Shown here: one piece after another, positions 39,433-49,179 of the stretch
Layout of the letters: each line of letters opens with the position of its first letter
How positions within the stretch are numbered: the stretch's first letter is position 1
Source: Sedimentisphaerales bacterium
GTDB taxonomy: Bacteria > Planctomycetota > Phycisphaerae > Sedimentisphaerales > SG8-4
Assembly (NCBI GenBank): GCA_016928975.1
Contig: JAFGJR010000011.1
Coordinates: 1 to 57,283, forward strand
DNA: 57,283 nt
Direction of reading: 5' to 3'
Translations under genes and position numbers: made by a program
The notes under the pieces: generated by a model
What the model was told of the DNA's origin: nothing
What the model saw: only the letters and a program-made list of their open reading frames with translations
The model's database searches: none

Positions 39433-40467
39433 ATGAAAGCTGCTGTGCTAACGGGCATCCGCCGGATGGAGGTGCGGGATGTACCGGATCCGAAGATCGA
39501 GAAGGACACGGATGTACTGCTGAAGATCGAGAAAGTGGGGGTTTGCGGCTCGGATGTGCATTACTTCGAAACGGGCCGGATCGGTTCGCAGGTGGTCCAG
39601 TTCCCGTTCATCGTCGGTCACGAGTGTGCGGCTACCGTGGCGCGCGTCGGCAAGAAGGGTGCGCGGGTGAAAGTCGGGGACGAGGTAGTTGTCGAGCCTG
39701 CTGTCTCGTGTCATGACTGTGATCAGTGTCGTCGGGGTCGCGAGAATACGTGTTTCAAGCTCAAATTCCTGGGTACCCCCGGGCAGGGCGATGGCTGTCT
39801 GTGCCAGTTCATCGTCATGCCGGAAGAATGCTGTTTCCCCACAGCGGGCACCCTCACAATGGAGCAGGGGGCCCTGTGTGAGCCTCTGGCGATTGCGGCC
39901 TACGCCGTCAAGCAGTCTCATCTGCCTCCCGGGGCGGACGTGGCGATCCTTGGCGCCGGTCCGATCGGGCTCAGTTGCATGGCTGTCGCCAGAGCCCAGG
40001 GCACGCGGAATTGCTACATGACGGAGAAGACCGCCGAGCGAATCAAGATGGCCGGAGGCAATGGGGCAACATGGGTAGGCAATCCGCTCCTGGAGGACGT
40101 CGTCGCTGCGATCTGGAAGCAACAGCCGTTGGGGATAGATGTTGTCTACGAGTGTGCAGGGCAGCAGGAGACCATCGATCAAGCCGTCGATCTGCTCAAG
40201 CCGGGCGGCACGCTCATGTTGATCGGGATTCCTCGCCAGGACCGGATTTCCCTGTCCATCGACAAAATCCGCAGAAAAGAAGTAACGATTGTCAACGTAC
40301 GCCGTCAGAATGGCTGCACGCAGGCCGCTATCGACCTCATCGCGTCGGGCAGAGTAAATGTGGACTTCATGGTCACACATCATTTTGGGCTCGATGACGT
40401 ACAGGATGCCTTCGAGATGGTCGCCGACTATCGAGACGGAGCGGTGAAAGCAATGATTGAAATCTGA
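39433..40467 (+). CDS. Zinc-dependent medium-chain dehydrogenase, sorbitol dehydrogenase-like
   Basis: 344 residues. GroES-like catalytic domain: catalytic zinc ligands in GVCGSDVHYFETG and IVGHECAATV; structural zinc by the four Cys of CHDCDQCRRGRENTC; EPLAIAAYAV. Rossmann domain with VAILGAGPIGLSCMAVARAQG, though the usual acidic residue at the end of beta-2 is at MTEKTAERI, consistent with NAD use. It oxidises a polyol or a related secondary alcohol; the substrate cannot be read from sequence. Between the YchF-like gene and cinA. Confidence 0.9.
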   Translation: MKAAVLTGIRRMEVRDVPDPKIEKDTDVLLKIEKVGVCGSDVHYFETGRIGSQVVQFPFIVGHECAATVARVGKKGARVKVGDEVVVEPAVSCHDCDQCRRGRENTCFKLKFLGTPGQGDGCLCQFIVMPEECCFPTAGTLTMEQGALCEPLAIAAYAVKQSHLPPGADVAILGAGPIGLSCMAVARAQGTRNCYMTEKTAERIKMAGGNGATWVGNPLLEDVVAAIWKQQPLGIDVVYECAGQQETIDQAVDLLKPGGTLMLIGIPRQDRISLSIDKIRRKEVTIVNVRRQNGCTQAAIDLIASGRVNVDFMVTHHFGLDDVQDAFEMVADYRDGAVKAMIEI

Positions 40468-40471
40468 GGGT

Positions 40472-41722
40472 ATGCCCAGCCAGGCACAGATCAAGAAGGC
40501 CAGTATCGTCAGTGTGGGCAACGAGGTCCTTGGTGGATGGACCGTCGATACGAACGCTGCCCATATTGCGCGCAGGCTTAGAGCGGTCAACGTGCCTGTG
40601 GTGAGCATCTATGCGGTGCCCGATGACGTGGAGGCCATCGAGCGAGTTCTTGCCCTGGCCTCGGCGGAGGCCGATGTAGTGGTGACCTCCGGAGGGCTTG
40701 GACCGACCGATGACGACCTGACGCGTCAAGCGATAGCCGGCTTCCTGGGCGTGGACTTGGTGCTGCACCCTGATCTGCTCGCGGCGATCAAGCATTTCTT
40801 CGATCGACGCGGTGTGGCAATGCCAGCGAGGAATGCAGGCCAGGCACGCATCCCGGAAAAGGCAAAACCGATTGTGAATGAGGTGGGGACCGCTCCGGGT
40901 GTGGAAGCACGAAAAGGCAACACGATCCTGTTCTCACTGCCCGGCGTGCCATCCGAGATGGAACGGATGCTGGAGGCCAGCGTCCTTCCCCGAGTGCGAG
41001 AGATCTCAAAGTCGCAGACGATTGTCACAAGACGCTTGAAGTGCTTCGGAGCAGGTGAGTCCGCCGTTGCTGATCTGATCGGAGACGCCATGCGGCGGGG
41101 CAGGAACCCTCTGATCAACTGTACGGTTCACGCGGGCGTGATCACCCTGGAGGTTGTGGCGACGGCGTCGGATCAGAGCCAGGCGGAGGAGATGGCGACC
41201 GCGGAAGAAGCTTCCCTGCGCCAGGCTCTGGGCAAGCTGGTGTACGGAGTCGGAGACCAGACTCTCGCTGAGGTGGTCGGCGAGAGGCTGGTCCAGACAG
41301 GCAAAACAGTGGCCGTGGCGGAGTCCTGCACCGGGGGACTGCTGGCAAAACTGATCACGGATGCCCCCGGTTCCAGCCGATATTTCCTCTGTGGCTGGGT
41401 CACATACAGCAATGAGTCCAAGAGCCGGCAGTTGGGAGTGCTTCCGGCGCTGATCGAAACGCACGGGGCCGTCAGTGAGCAGGTGGCTGTAGCGATGGCC
41501 CAGGGTGCCCGGTATAATGCCGGAGCAGATCTGGCCGTGGGAATCACCGGGATTGCCGGACCGGAAGGAGGCACTGAACACAAGCCGGTAGGACTTGTAT
41601 ACATAGCGGTGAGCAGCAGGGATGGTACGGACATATCGCGGTACGTGTTTCCCCACGATCGGTGCTTCGTCCGGTTGCGGGCAGCGCAGACGGCGCTGGA
41701 CTTGCTTCGGCTGAAGATTTGA
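40472..41722 (+). CDS. cinA: CinA-family protein (nicotinamide-nucleotide amidase domain)
   Basis: 416 residues from ATG 40472 with GAGGGT just upstream. N-terminal MoCF-type domain (VSVGNEVLGGWTVDTNAAHIARRL, VVTSGGLGPTDDDLTRQAIA, FSLPGVPSEMERML) and C-terminal PncC-type amidase domain (VAVAESCTGGLLAKLITDAPGSSRYFLCGWVTYSNESK, AVGITGIAGPEGGTEHKPVGLVYIAV). It removes NMN or ADP-ribose by-products in NAD recycling. Its stop codon overlaps the -35 element of the secretion-cluster promoter. Confidence 0.93.
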   Translation: MPSQAQIKKASIVSVGNEVLGGWTVDTNAAHIARRLRAVNVPVVSIYAVPDDVEAIERVLALASAEADVVVTSGGLGPTDDDLTRQAIAGFLGVDLVLHPDLLAAIKHFFDRRGVAMPARNAGQARIPEKAKPIVNEVGTAPGVEARKGNTILFSLPGVPSEMERMLEASVLPRVREISKSQTIVTRRLKCFGAGESAVADLIGDAMRRGRNPLINCTVHAGVITLEVVATASDQSQAEEMATAEEASLRQALGKLVYGVGDQTLAEVVGERLVQTGKTVAVAESCTGGLLAKLITDAPGSSRYFLCGWVTYSNESKSRQLGVLPALIETHGAVSEQVAVAMAQGARYNAGADLAVGITGIAGPEGGTEHKPVGLVYIAVSSRDGTDISRYVFPHDRCFVRLRAAQTALDLLRLKI

Positions 41723-41747
41723 CATGTCCTGCCCAACGTGCTATAAT
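41719..41747 (+). promoter_or_regulatory. Perfect consensus promoter of the secretion cluster
   Basis: TTGACA (41719-41724), 17-nt spacer, TGC-TATAAT (TATAAT at 41742-41747): every position matches the sigma70 consensus and the -10 is extended. It is the strongest promoter I see in the window. Confidence 0.85.
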
Positions 41748-41787
41748 ACGCTCGTAGGGATTGGTAGAGCCAACACATGAGGGTTGT

Positions 41788-43527
41788 ATGACCAAGCAGC
41801 GCAGGCACTTAGGGGAAATCCTGTTCAGGGCCGGGCTGGTAGATAAGCAAGCTCTGATCAATGCCATCAAGACCGCCAAGTCGAGCAACAAGCGACTTGG
41901 CCAGGTTTTGATCGAACTCGGCTTGATCAACGAGGAGACACTCACGAAGGCGCTTGCCAAGCAGGCTGGCCTGCAATATGTTGACCTGGACAAGGTCGCG
42001 ATCCCCCCTGACGCCGCCAAGATCATACCCGAAGACCTCATCAAGCGGCACAATATTCTGCCTCTGAGCGCGAGCAACGGCAAGCTCAAGCTCGTCATCA
42101 GTGACCCGATGGACCTGGAGATGATGGACTCAGTTCGGCTTCGGCTCAATGCGGAGTTGGAGTGCTTCCTGGCAAGTGCGACGAAGATTCGGTCCTATAT
42201 TGAAGGGATGGTGAAGGAGGACAGTGGTGGAGAGAAGGACGACCGGCTGAAGCACAGCATCGATGCCACGGCAGCGGAGCTGGCCGAGGTGGGCAGTGAA
42301 CTGGCAGCCGAGGCATTGCGAATCCAGGCGGGGGACAATGGCGACGAGGGGCCTATCATCCGCCTGGTCAACTTGATCATCGATACTGCCTACCATATGC
42401 GAGCGAGCGATATCCACGTGGAGCCGATGTCGGACCGAGTCCGCATCCGGTACCGCGTCGATGGCGTCTGCCTGGAGAAGGACAATATCCCCAAGAACAT
42501 GCAGGCACCCTTGATCGCGCGTCTGAAAATTCTGTCCGGTATGGACATTGCGGAAAAGCGGCTGCCGCAGGACGGCCGTATCAAGCGGAACATCGCCGGC
42601 ACGGACATTGATTTTCGTGTCTCCTCTTTGCCCGGCGTCCACGGTCCGAGCGTTGTGCTGCGTATTCTGCGCCCGGATGCTGTCAACATCGGCATTGAGT
42701 CCTTGGGGTTCGAGCAGGACAACTACGAGCAGTTCCAGAAGATCATCAAAAGGCCCAACGGCATCTTCCTCGTGACCGGACCGACCGGCAGCGGAAAGAC
42801 CACGACACTTTACGCCGCCCTTCAGGAGCTGAACAAGCCCGACAAGAAGATCATCACCGCCGAGGACCCCGTCGAGTACAACTTTGCCGGCATGAACCAG
42901 TGCCAGGTGAAGGAGGATATCGGCCTGACGTTCGACAAGATCCTGCGTTCCATGCTGCGTCAGGCACCGAACATCATCCTCGTGGGCGAAATCCGTGATA
43001 GCGCCGTTGCGAACATCGCCATCCAGGCGGCACTGACGGGACACTTGGTATTTAGCACTTTGCACACGAATGACGCCTGCGGGGCGATTACTCGTCTGAT
43101 CGATATGGGCGTCAAGCCCTTCCTGGTGGCTAGCTCGATCCAAGCCATTATGGCACAACGACTTATACGTGTCATCTGCAAGAAATGCAAGGTCGTGGAC
43201 GAGAATCCCGATTTGCACCACCTCCGGTTGCTGAACATCGACCCTGCGGAGCTGAAAACTCGACCGGTATACAAGGGCGCCGGTTGTAGCGCCTGCCATG
43301 GCACCGGGTACAAGGGCCGACTCGGCATCTTTGAAATGATTGAGATGAACAGCGAGATTCGTGAGCTTGCATTCAAAAGAGCTACGACCAGCGAGTTGCG
43401 GCGTGCGGCGAAAGCCACGGGTATGCGCACCCTGATGGAAGACGGCAAGCTGAAGATTTTCAAGGGGATTACGACCCCGGCGGAGGTATCGGAGACGGCA
43501 CAAGCGGAGAGCTTGACTACCGAATAG
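41788..43527 (+). CDS. GspE/PilB-type secretion ATPase (first copy)
   Basis: 579 residues from ATG 41788 (GAGGG upstream); a TTG at 41761 is an alternative. N-terminal MshEN-like domains (LGEILFRAGLVDKQALINAI, LGQVLIELGLINEETLTKALAKQAGL). The ATPase has ASDIHVEPM, RLPQDGRIK, Walker A GPTGSGKTTT (about 331), the Asp box region ITAEDPVEY, LRQAPNIILVGEIRD (Walker B) and STLHTNDA (His box). A four-Cys zinc motif (CKKCK about 464 and CSACHGTGYKGR about 500) is typical of GspE and PilB. It powers pseudopilus or pilus assembly at the inner membrane. First gene of the cluster. Confidence 0.92.
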   Translation: MTKQRRHLGEILFRAGLVDKQALINAIKTAKSSNKRLGQVLIELGLINEETLTKALAKQAGLQYVDLDKVAIPPDAAKIIPEDLIKRHNILPLSASNGKLKLVISDPMDLEMMDSVRLRLNAELECFLASATKIRSYIEGMVKEDSGGEKDDRLKHSIDATAAELAEVGSELAAEALRIQAGDNGDEGPIIRLVNLIIDTAYHMRASDIHVEPMSDRVRIRYRVDGVCLEKDNIPKNMQAPLIARLKILSGMDIAEKRLPQDGRIKRNIAGTDIDFRVSSLPGVHGPSVVLRILRPDAVNIGIESLGFEQDNYEQFQKIIKRPNGIFLVTGPTGSGKTTTLYAALQELNKPDKKIITAEDPVEYNFAGMNQCQVKEDIGLTFDKILRSMLRQAPNIILVGEIRDSAVANIAIQAALTGHLVFSTLHTNDACGAITRLIDMGVKPFLVASSIQAIMAQRLIRVICKKCKVVDENPDLHHLRLLNIDPAELKTRPVYKGAGCSACHGTGYKGRLGIFEMIEMNSEIRELAFKRATTSELRRAAKATGMRTLMEDGKLKIFKGITTPAEVSETAQAESLTTE

Positions 43528-43554
43528 TAACGACCATTGCATGAGGATCATTAG

Positions 43555-44709
43555 ATGTCAACGTTGAACATGGATCGACTTCTCCAGGCGTGCGTCACAC
43601 AGGGGGCGTCTGATATTCACCTGAGCGTGGGCCGGCCGCCGGTCCTTCGCATCGACGGGCACTTGCGGTCACTGGAGACCAAGGTGCTGGAGCCGGACGA
43701 TACGGCGGGTTTGATGAAGAGCATCACGCCGGAGCGCTGCCAGCAGGAACTTCAGGAGGAGGGCGGCACAGACTTCGGTTTTGCGTTTGGGGAGGCCGCG
43801 AGATTCCGCGTGTCCGTATTCAAGCAGAAGGGCTGCATCTCGATCGTGTTGCGTCAGATTCCCTATAAGATCCTAACGTTCGAAGAGATCGGTCTGCCGA
43901 AGATCGTTTCTGCTCTGTGCCGACGACCTCGCGGCCTGTTTGTGGTTACCGGACCCACGGGGAGCGGCAAAACCACGACACTGGCCACGATGATCAACTA
44001 CATCAACGAAAACTTCGACCGTCATATTGTGACGGTTGAGGACCCCATCGAGTACTACCACCCCCACAAGAAGTCGATCATCAATCAGCGAGAGGTGGGC
44101 GTGGATGTGCCAAGCTTCGCCGAGGCGCTGCGACGCGTGCTGCGTATGGACCCGGATGTGATCCTCGTCGGCGAGCTTCGCGACCTGGAGACCATCAGCA
44201 ACGCGATCCGTGCTGCCGAGACGGGCCACCTGGTCTTTAGCACGATTCACACGACCAGCGCGGCTGGTACCGTGAACCGAATCATCGACGTGTTCCCGGT
44301 GGAACAGCAAGAGCAGATTCGAACGCAGCTCAGCGGCAACCTGATCGCGGTGTTGAGCCAGGAGCTTTGTCCGCTGGCGACCGGTCGTGGCAGATGTGCC
44401 GCCTATGAGTTCATGGTCGTAACGCCGGCCATCGCCAACCTGATCCGAGAGAACAAAACCTACCGTATCGACTCGAGCATTCAGACCGGCAAGAAGCTGG
44501 GCATGCAGTTGCTGGACGAGCACCTTTGGATGCTCTACGACACAGGCAGAATCTCCCTGGAGGAGATGTTGGACAAGGGTCGCCAGCCGGGCGCCCTCCA
44601 ACAAAAGGCGCTGGCCAAGATCGGTGGCGCTAAGAGCAAGGCATTCAAGAAAAAGGCGGCCGACGCGGCAAAAGACATGGAGGACCTCGGGCCGATCCTC
44701 AAGACGTAG
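43555..44709 (+). CDS. pilT: PilT-type retraction ATPase
   Basis: 384 residues. Hexameric ATPase that disassembles type IV pili: N-terminal ASDIHLSVGRPPVLRIDG, Walker A GPTGSGKTTT (133-142), IVTVEDPIEYYH, LRMDPDVILVGELRD, STIHTTSAAGTVNRIIDVFP, LIAVLSQELCP and the C-terminal AIRNLIRE-like motif, here PAIANLIRENK. Length is about 30 residues above typical PilT because of a Lys/Ala-rich tail. Its presence in a GspE/F/pseudopilin cluster suggests that the apparatus can be dynamic like a type IV pilus. Confidence 0.93.
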   Translation: MSTLNMDRLLQACVTQGASDIHLSVGRPPVLRIDGHLRSLETKVLEPDDTAGLMKSITPERCQQELQEEGGTDFGFAFGEAARFRVSVFKQKGCISIVLRQIPYKILTFEEIGLPKIVSALCRRPRGLFVVTGPTGSGKTTTLATMINYINENFDRHIVTVEDPIEYYHPHKKSIINQREVGVDVPSFAEALRRVLRMDPDVILVGELRDLETISNAIRAAETGHLVFSTIHTTSAAGTVNRIIDVFPVEQQEQIRTQLSGNLIAVLSQELCPLATGRGRCAAYEFMVVTPAIANLIRENKTYRIDSSIQTGKKLGMQLLDEHLWMLYDTGRISLEEMLDKGRQPGALQQKALAKIGGAKSKAFKKKAADAAKDMEDLGPILKT

Positions 44710-44834
44710 CTGGTCGAAGGGGCCCGTCGGATCGGCAAGGATTTCCAATAAGATTATCAGGACCTTCCAGGGGCCTAACAGGTTGTCGCATTAACCATGT
44801 GTCCAATTCATAATTTTTGCAGCAATCACTATTT

Positions 44835-44860
44835 ACTCTACGCTCGGAAAGACGTAGAGT
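44835..44860 (+). other. Hairpin in the leader of the second GspE-like gene
   Basis: ACTCTACG (44835-44842) pairs perfectly with CGTAGAGT (44853-44860) across a 10-nt loop. It lies 28 nt before the ATG. It has no T-tract, so an mRNA stability or regulatory role is more likely than termination. Confidence 0.4.
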
Positions 44861-44887
44861 GAATGTGGACTTTGAGGATTTTGGGAT

Positions 44888-46654
44888 ATGGGTAAGACAA
44901 AAGCACCAGAGAAATATCCTCCTGTCGAGCAGCTCCGAGGCCGGCCTCTGGGTCGTATCCTTATGAAGATGGGTCTTATGAGCAGGGAGAAAGTCCATGA
45001 GTGTCTTGAGATACAGAAGAAGCGAGGGGGGGATGTCCGTCTTGGACAGATCCTGTTAGAGCTTGGCCTGATCAGCGAGACGCAACTCCAGGTGGCGTTG
45101 GCTGGCAAACGGGGGATGGAGTATACGAGCATAGAAGGGCTGACGATCGGGCCGGAGGTGATCGAGAAGGTCCCCGCCCAGATGGCCAAGACGTACCATA
45201 TCCTGCCGGTGGAATACGACAAGGACAAGAACGAGCTGGCTGTAGTGCTGGACAATGTGGATAACTTCCGGGCAACGGATGACCTTCGGACGCTGATGGA
45301 GTTTAACGTCACGGCAAAGATCACGGATCGTGACGCGATCGAGAGCGCTCTCGCCAGGTATTATGAGACCAAGCAGGATGAGGGGATCACTGAGCTGATT
45401 GACGAGATCCAGTCTGACGCGTTTCTGGCGGAGTTCGAGGGGCGTAACGCGAGTATCGACTTGGACGAGTTGAAGGAGCTGTCCGAGTCGAACCCGGTCA
45501 AGAAGCTGTTGAACCTTGTTCTGCTGCAGGCGATCCGGGACAAGGCGTCCGATATTCACTTTGAGCCATTCGAGAATGAGTACAAGATGCGTTACCGCAT
45601 CGACGGCGTGCTGTACGAGATGATTCCGCCGCCGAAGTACATCGCGGCGGCTTTGAGCTCGCGTATCAAGGTCATGGCGAGTCTGGACATTGCGGAACGG
45701 CGTCTGCCTCAGGACGGCCGAATCTCATTGACCGTGCAGGGCAACCCGGTAGATCTGCGTGTGAGCGTCTTGCCGACTATGTTCGGCGAGAGCGTGGTAC
45801 TGCGTGTGCTGGACCGCAGCCAGGTAAGCTTCGATCTGGAGAAGCTGGGTTTGCGGCCTCATGACGTCAAGACGTTGCGGCAACTCATCCACAGGCCCAA
45901 CGGGATTCTCATCGTGACAGGGCCGACCGGATGCGGCAAGACGACGACTCTGTACTCGGCATTGAGTGAGCTGAACTGCATCGACGTGAAGATCATCACT
46001 ACCGAGGACCCGGTCGAGTATGATATTGACGGCCTCATACAGGTCCAGATGAAGCCGGACATCGGTCTAACGTTCGCCCGCTGCCTGCGGTCAATCTTAC
46101 GTCAGGACCCGGACATCATCCTGGTCGGCGAAATTCGTGATCTCGAGACAGCGGAAATTGCCGCACAGGCATCACTGACTGGACACCTTGTGTTCACCAC
46201 CCTCCACACGAACGATGCGCCCAGCTCCATTGCGCGTCTGCTGGATCTGGGTGTCGAGCCGTTCTTGATTACGGCGACGCTCGAAGGGATCTGTGCTCAG
46301 CGGCTCGTCCGGAGGATTTGCAGCCACTGCAAAACGGCGTACGAGCCCACCGATGTGCAGCTCAAGGAATTGAGCCTGACGGAGGAGGAGATCAAGGGGA
46401 AGAAATTCTACTACGGGCGTGGCTGCAGCAAGTGCAATGGGACAGGCTACCGTGGGAGAATTGGCGTGTTTGAGATCATGCTGTTCGATGATGAGATCCG
46501 CGACCTGATCATGAACCGTGCGTCAACAAACGTGCTGCGCGTGGCGGCCCAGAAGAAGGGTATGGTACTCCTTCGTGACAATGGCTTGTCCTCTATTTTC
46601 GACGGAATTACGACCCTCGATGAGATCGTGAAAGAGACGATCACCGAAAGCTAG
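44888..46654 (+). CDS. GspE/PilB-type secretion ATPase (second copy)
   Basis: 588 residues. N-terminal MshEN-like domain (LGRILMKMGLMSREKVHECLEI, LGQILLELGLISETQLQVALAGK). ATPase with SDIHFEPFENEYKMRYRIDG, RLPQDGRIS, Walker A GPTGCGKTTT (Cys in place of the usual Ser; about 345), ITTEDPVEYD, LRQDPDIILVGEIRD, FTTLHTNDAPSS, and the zinc motif CSHCK with CSKCNGTGYRGR. Same family as the gene at 41788 but clearly diverged, so not a recent duplication. It directly precedes gspF and is the better candidate for that protein's partner. Confidence 0.92.
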   Translation: MGKTKAPEKYPPVEQLRGRPLGRILMKMGLMSREKVHECLEIQKKRGGDVRLGQILLELGLISETQLQVALAGKRGMEYTSIEGLTIGPEVIEKVPAQMAKTYHILPVEYDKDKNELAVVLDNVDNFRATDDLRTLMEFNVTAKITDRDAIESALARYYETKQDEGITELIDEIQSDAFLAEFEGRNASIDLDELKELSESNPVKKLLNLVLLQAIRDKASDIHFEPFENEYKMRYRIDGVLYEMIPPPKYIAAALSSRIKVMASLDIAERRLPQDGRISLTVQGNPVDLRVSVLPTMFGESVVLRVLDRSQVSFDLEKLGLRPHDVKTLRQLIHRPNGILIVTGPTGCGKTTTLYSALSELNCIDVKIITTEDPVEYDIDGLIQVQMKPDIGLTFARCLRSILRQDPDIILVGEIRDLETAEIAAQASLTGHLVFTTLHTNDAPSSIARLLDLGVEPFLITATLEGICAQRLVRRICSHCKTAYEPTDVQLKELSLTEEEIKGKKFYYGRGCSKCNGTGYRGRIGVFEIMLFDDEIRDLIMNRASTNVLRVAAQKKGMVLLRDNGLSSIFDGITTLDEIVKETITES

Positions 46655-46702
46655 AGGACACAACGCCCTTCGCAGGGGATGGATTGAAAGAGAGGTAGGA
46701 AA

Positions 46703-47953
46703 ATGCCGGTTTTCCAGTACGTGGCGTTGGATTCGCAAGGCGTCGAGGTCAAGGATGAGGTCGAGGCGCTGAGCGAGAAAGAGGCGATCAGCAAGATCCG
46801 CAACATGGGCTACTTCCCCACCAAGGTGCGGTCGAAGACCGCGGCCAGGGCTGGAGGCAAGGCGGCGGCCAAGACCACACGTCGGCGGGGAGCCAAGGGA
46901 AGGGTCAAGGTCAAGTACGTCACGCAGTTCGCCCGGCAGCTCTCGACACTGCAGGATGCGGGATTGCCCATCCTCCGTTCGCTGCGAATTCTCCAGGAGC
47001 AGCAGAAATCCGGCAATTTCAAGCGAATCATCGGGTACGTGGCGGATGACATCGAGGGCGGCTCGACACTGTCGGAGGCGATGGCGAAGTACTCGCGTGC
47101 GTTCGACCGGCTGTTCGTGAACATGGTGGCGGCGGGCGAGACGGGTGGCGTGCTGGACTTGATCCTGGCTCGTATCGCGGACTTCAAGGAGAAGGCCATT
47201 CGGCTCCGGGGGCGCGTCAAGAGCGCTATGATCTATCCATCGGTTGTGCTGACGGCGGCGTTTCTGATTCTTCTGGGCCTGATGAAATTCGTGATTCCGT
47301 CGTTCAAAACCGTGCTGGAGGAAATGGTGGAAGGGGAGCTCAACCCGGTGACGACGACGGTGCTTGGCATCAGTAACTGGATTGCGTACCAGTACGGCTG
47401 GGCCGTGATGATCTCGATTCCAATCATTATCATCATCATTTTGCGGTTCGTCCGGAAGTTGCGCGTGGGCCGCCTCGTGCTGGACACGATCAAGCTGCGC
47501 CTGCCCGTCATCGGCCAGATCAGCAGCAAGGTGTCCATTACACGGTGGACCAGAACGCTAGGGACCTTGATCAGCGCCGGCGTGCCCATCCTCGATGCTT
47601 TGAACGTCACTCGCGAGACGGCCGGTAACGAGGTCTACGCGAACATGCTGGCCACCGTCCACAATTCCATTCGGCAGGGCGACACGTTTGCCGGGCCGCT
47701 TCGACAGTCGAAGACCGTGGACCTGCTCGTCTGCAACATGGTGGCTGTCGGGGAAGAGACGGGCGACCTGGACAAGATGCTCTTGAAGGTGGCCGACAAC
47801 TATGATGAACAAGTGGATGTCCTCGTCGGCGGTCTGATGTCCATGCTGGAGCCGATCATGATCATCTGCCTGGGCAGCATGGTGATGGTGATCGTGCTCG
47901 CGGTGTTCTTGCCCATGATCCAGGTGATTACGAGCTTGAGTTCGGCACAATAG
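46703..47953 (+). CDS. gspF: Type II secretion/type IV pilus inner-membrane platform protein
   Basis: 416 residues; GAGAGGTAGG upstream. Start MPVFQYVALDSQGVEVKDEVEA is typical of GspF/PilC. Two T2SSF domains follow (TQFARQLSTLQDAGLPILRSLRIL; TRTLGTLISAGVPILDALNVT, each continuing to GDTFA/GSTLSEA and GEETG/GETGG), with three hydrophobic segments near 172-195, 220-245 and 385-410. It links the ATPase to the pseudopilus. Confidence 0.95.
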   Translation: MPVFQYVALDSQGVEVKDEVEALSEKEAISKIRNMGYFPTKVRSKTAARAGGKAAAKTTRRRGAKGRVKVKYVTQFARQLSTLQDAGLPILRSLRILQEQQKSGNFKRIIGYVADDIEGGSTLSEAMAKYSRAFDRLFVNMVAAGETGGVLDLILARIADFKEKAIRLRGRVKSAMIYPSVVLTAAFLILLGLMKFVIPSFKTVLEEMVEGELNPVTTTVLGISNWIAYQYGWAVMISIPIIIIIILRFVRKLRVGRLVLDTIKLRLPVIGQISSKVSITRWTRTLGTLISAGVPILDALNVTRETAGNEVYANMLATVHNSIRQGDTFAGPLRQSKTVDLLVCNMVAVGEETGDLDKMLLKVADNYDEQVDVLVGGLMSMLEPIMIICLGSMVMVIVLAVFLPMIQVITSLSSAQ

Positions 47954-48001
47954 TCGCAATCCTCCAAGAAAACGAGGCACTTATTTGTGAAGGAGAATCT
48001 T

Positions 48002-48919
48002 ATGAGACCAGTCGCGAAGGCAACCAGACACGGGAGGGCGTTCACCATCGTGGAACTGCTGACCGTCATGAGCATCATCGTGATCCTCATCGGTCTGCTG
48101 GTTCCGGCCCTGAACAAAGTGAAGCAGTATGCCACCAATGTCCGGCAGAAGGCGCAATTCCATAGCATCGAGGCCGCTCTGGAGCTGTTCGACAGCCAGT
48201 TTGGCGGATACCCGGATTCGGGTTTCGCGGCAGCGGGCACCACCGGCGCGGACGCTTACTGCGGCGCATTGAAGCTCTGTGAAGCGATGATGGGTCAGGA
48301 CCTGATGGGCTTCCACCCGGACTCGGTCTTTCGAAGCGATGGGCGAGCCAGTCGCCTTCTCGCCACGGGTACGCCGGTTTGGGTGGACCTGTATACACCG
48401 GACACGATGAGCAGCCGTCCGGGCCCGTTCCTTCCTCTGGAGAACGCCAATGCCTATCGGCTGAAAGACATCTACGGGGAGGGTCAGACCGCCCCCTTCA
48501 ACGAAGATCGCTTCGTCCTGTGCGATGTCTTCAACAGGGTGACCAACACCGAGACCGGCAGGAGGATCGGCATGCCCGTGCTCTACTACAAGGCGAATAC
48601 GTCCAAGCAGGTGCACGATCTGACCAATCCCAACAATCCGGACAACATCTACAATTACAGAGACAATGCCGATCTCTTGAGGCTGGGCATGCCGTGGGAT
48701 ACGCCCACGCGACTCCACAGGCTTCTCAGTTATAGCGGCACTCCGCCGGAGCCCGAAGGGCAGAGATTCTACTGGAACATCCGAAACGAGAAGGTGTCGG
48801 TGCCCAGGCCGTACAAGGCGGACTCGTACATCCTGATCTCCGCCGGTTGGGATGGGGAATACGGCACCGCCGATGACATCTGCAACTTCGACTGGTCGTT
48901 CAGGGATCAGCTTCAGTAG
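48002..48919 (+). CDS. Pseudopilin, GspG-like, with long C-terminal domain
   Basis: 305 residues from ATG 48002 (AAGGAGA upstream). Prepilin motif after a 17-residue basic leader: GRAFTIVELLTVMSIIVILIGLLVPAL, with the Glu at mature position 5. The C-terminus has a GspG-like calcium-loop pattern (SYILISAGWDGEYGTADDICNF). Most of the protein in between (about 80-270) is longer than in standard major pseudopilins (about 140 residues). Related to the gene at 49180. Confidence 0.88.
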   Translation: MRPVAKATRHGRAFTIVELLTVMSIIVILIGLLVPALNKVKQYATNVRQKAQFHSIEAALELFDSQFGGYPDSGFAAAGTTGADAYCGALKLCEAMMGQDLMGFHPDSVFRSDGRASRLLATGTPVWVDLYTPDTMSSRPGPFLPLENANAYRLKDIYGEGQTAPFNEDRFVLCDVFNRVTNTETGRRIGMPVLYYKANTSKQVHDLTNPNNPDNIYNYRDNADLLRLGMPWDTPTRLHRLLSYSGTPPEPEGQRFYWNIRNEKVSVPRPYKADSYILISAGWDGEYGTADDICNFDWSFRDQLQ

Positions 48920-49179
48920 CGATGCGTTCACGCTGGTCGAAGAGGAATCCGTTTCCGTTGTCCTTGGACGCACGGGATGACTGATATGGGGTACTCGATA
49001 TACGGGCCGATGCGTGCTCACCCTCACTGAGGGCGGGCGTGTGGCCGGTGTCTCCATCGCGACGGTTTCAACGAAAGGATTGCGATTTTCGGGCCTCACC
49101 TCCCCGAATGACTGGCGAGCCGACCGGGGAGGTGCAGGCGATGAGTCGACAACGACCCTCGTATTGAAAGAGGACTACC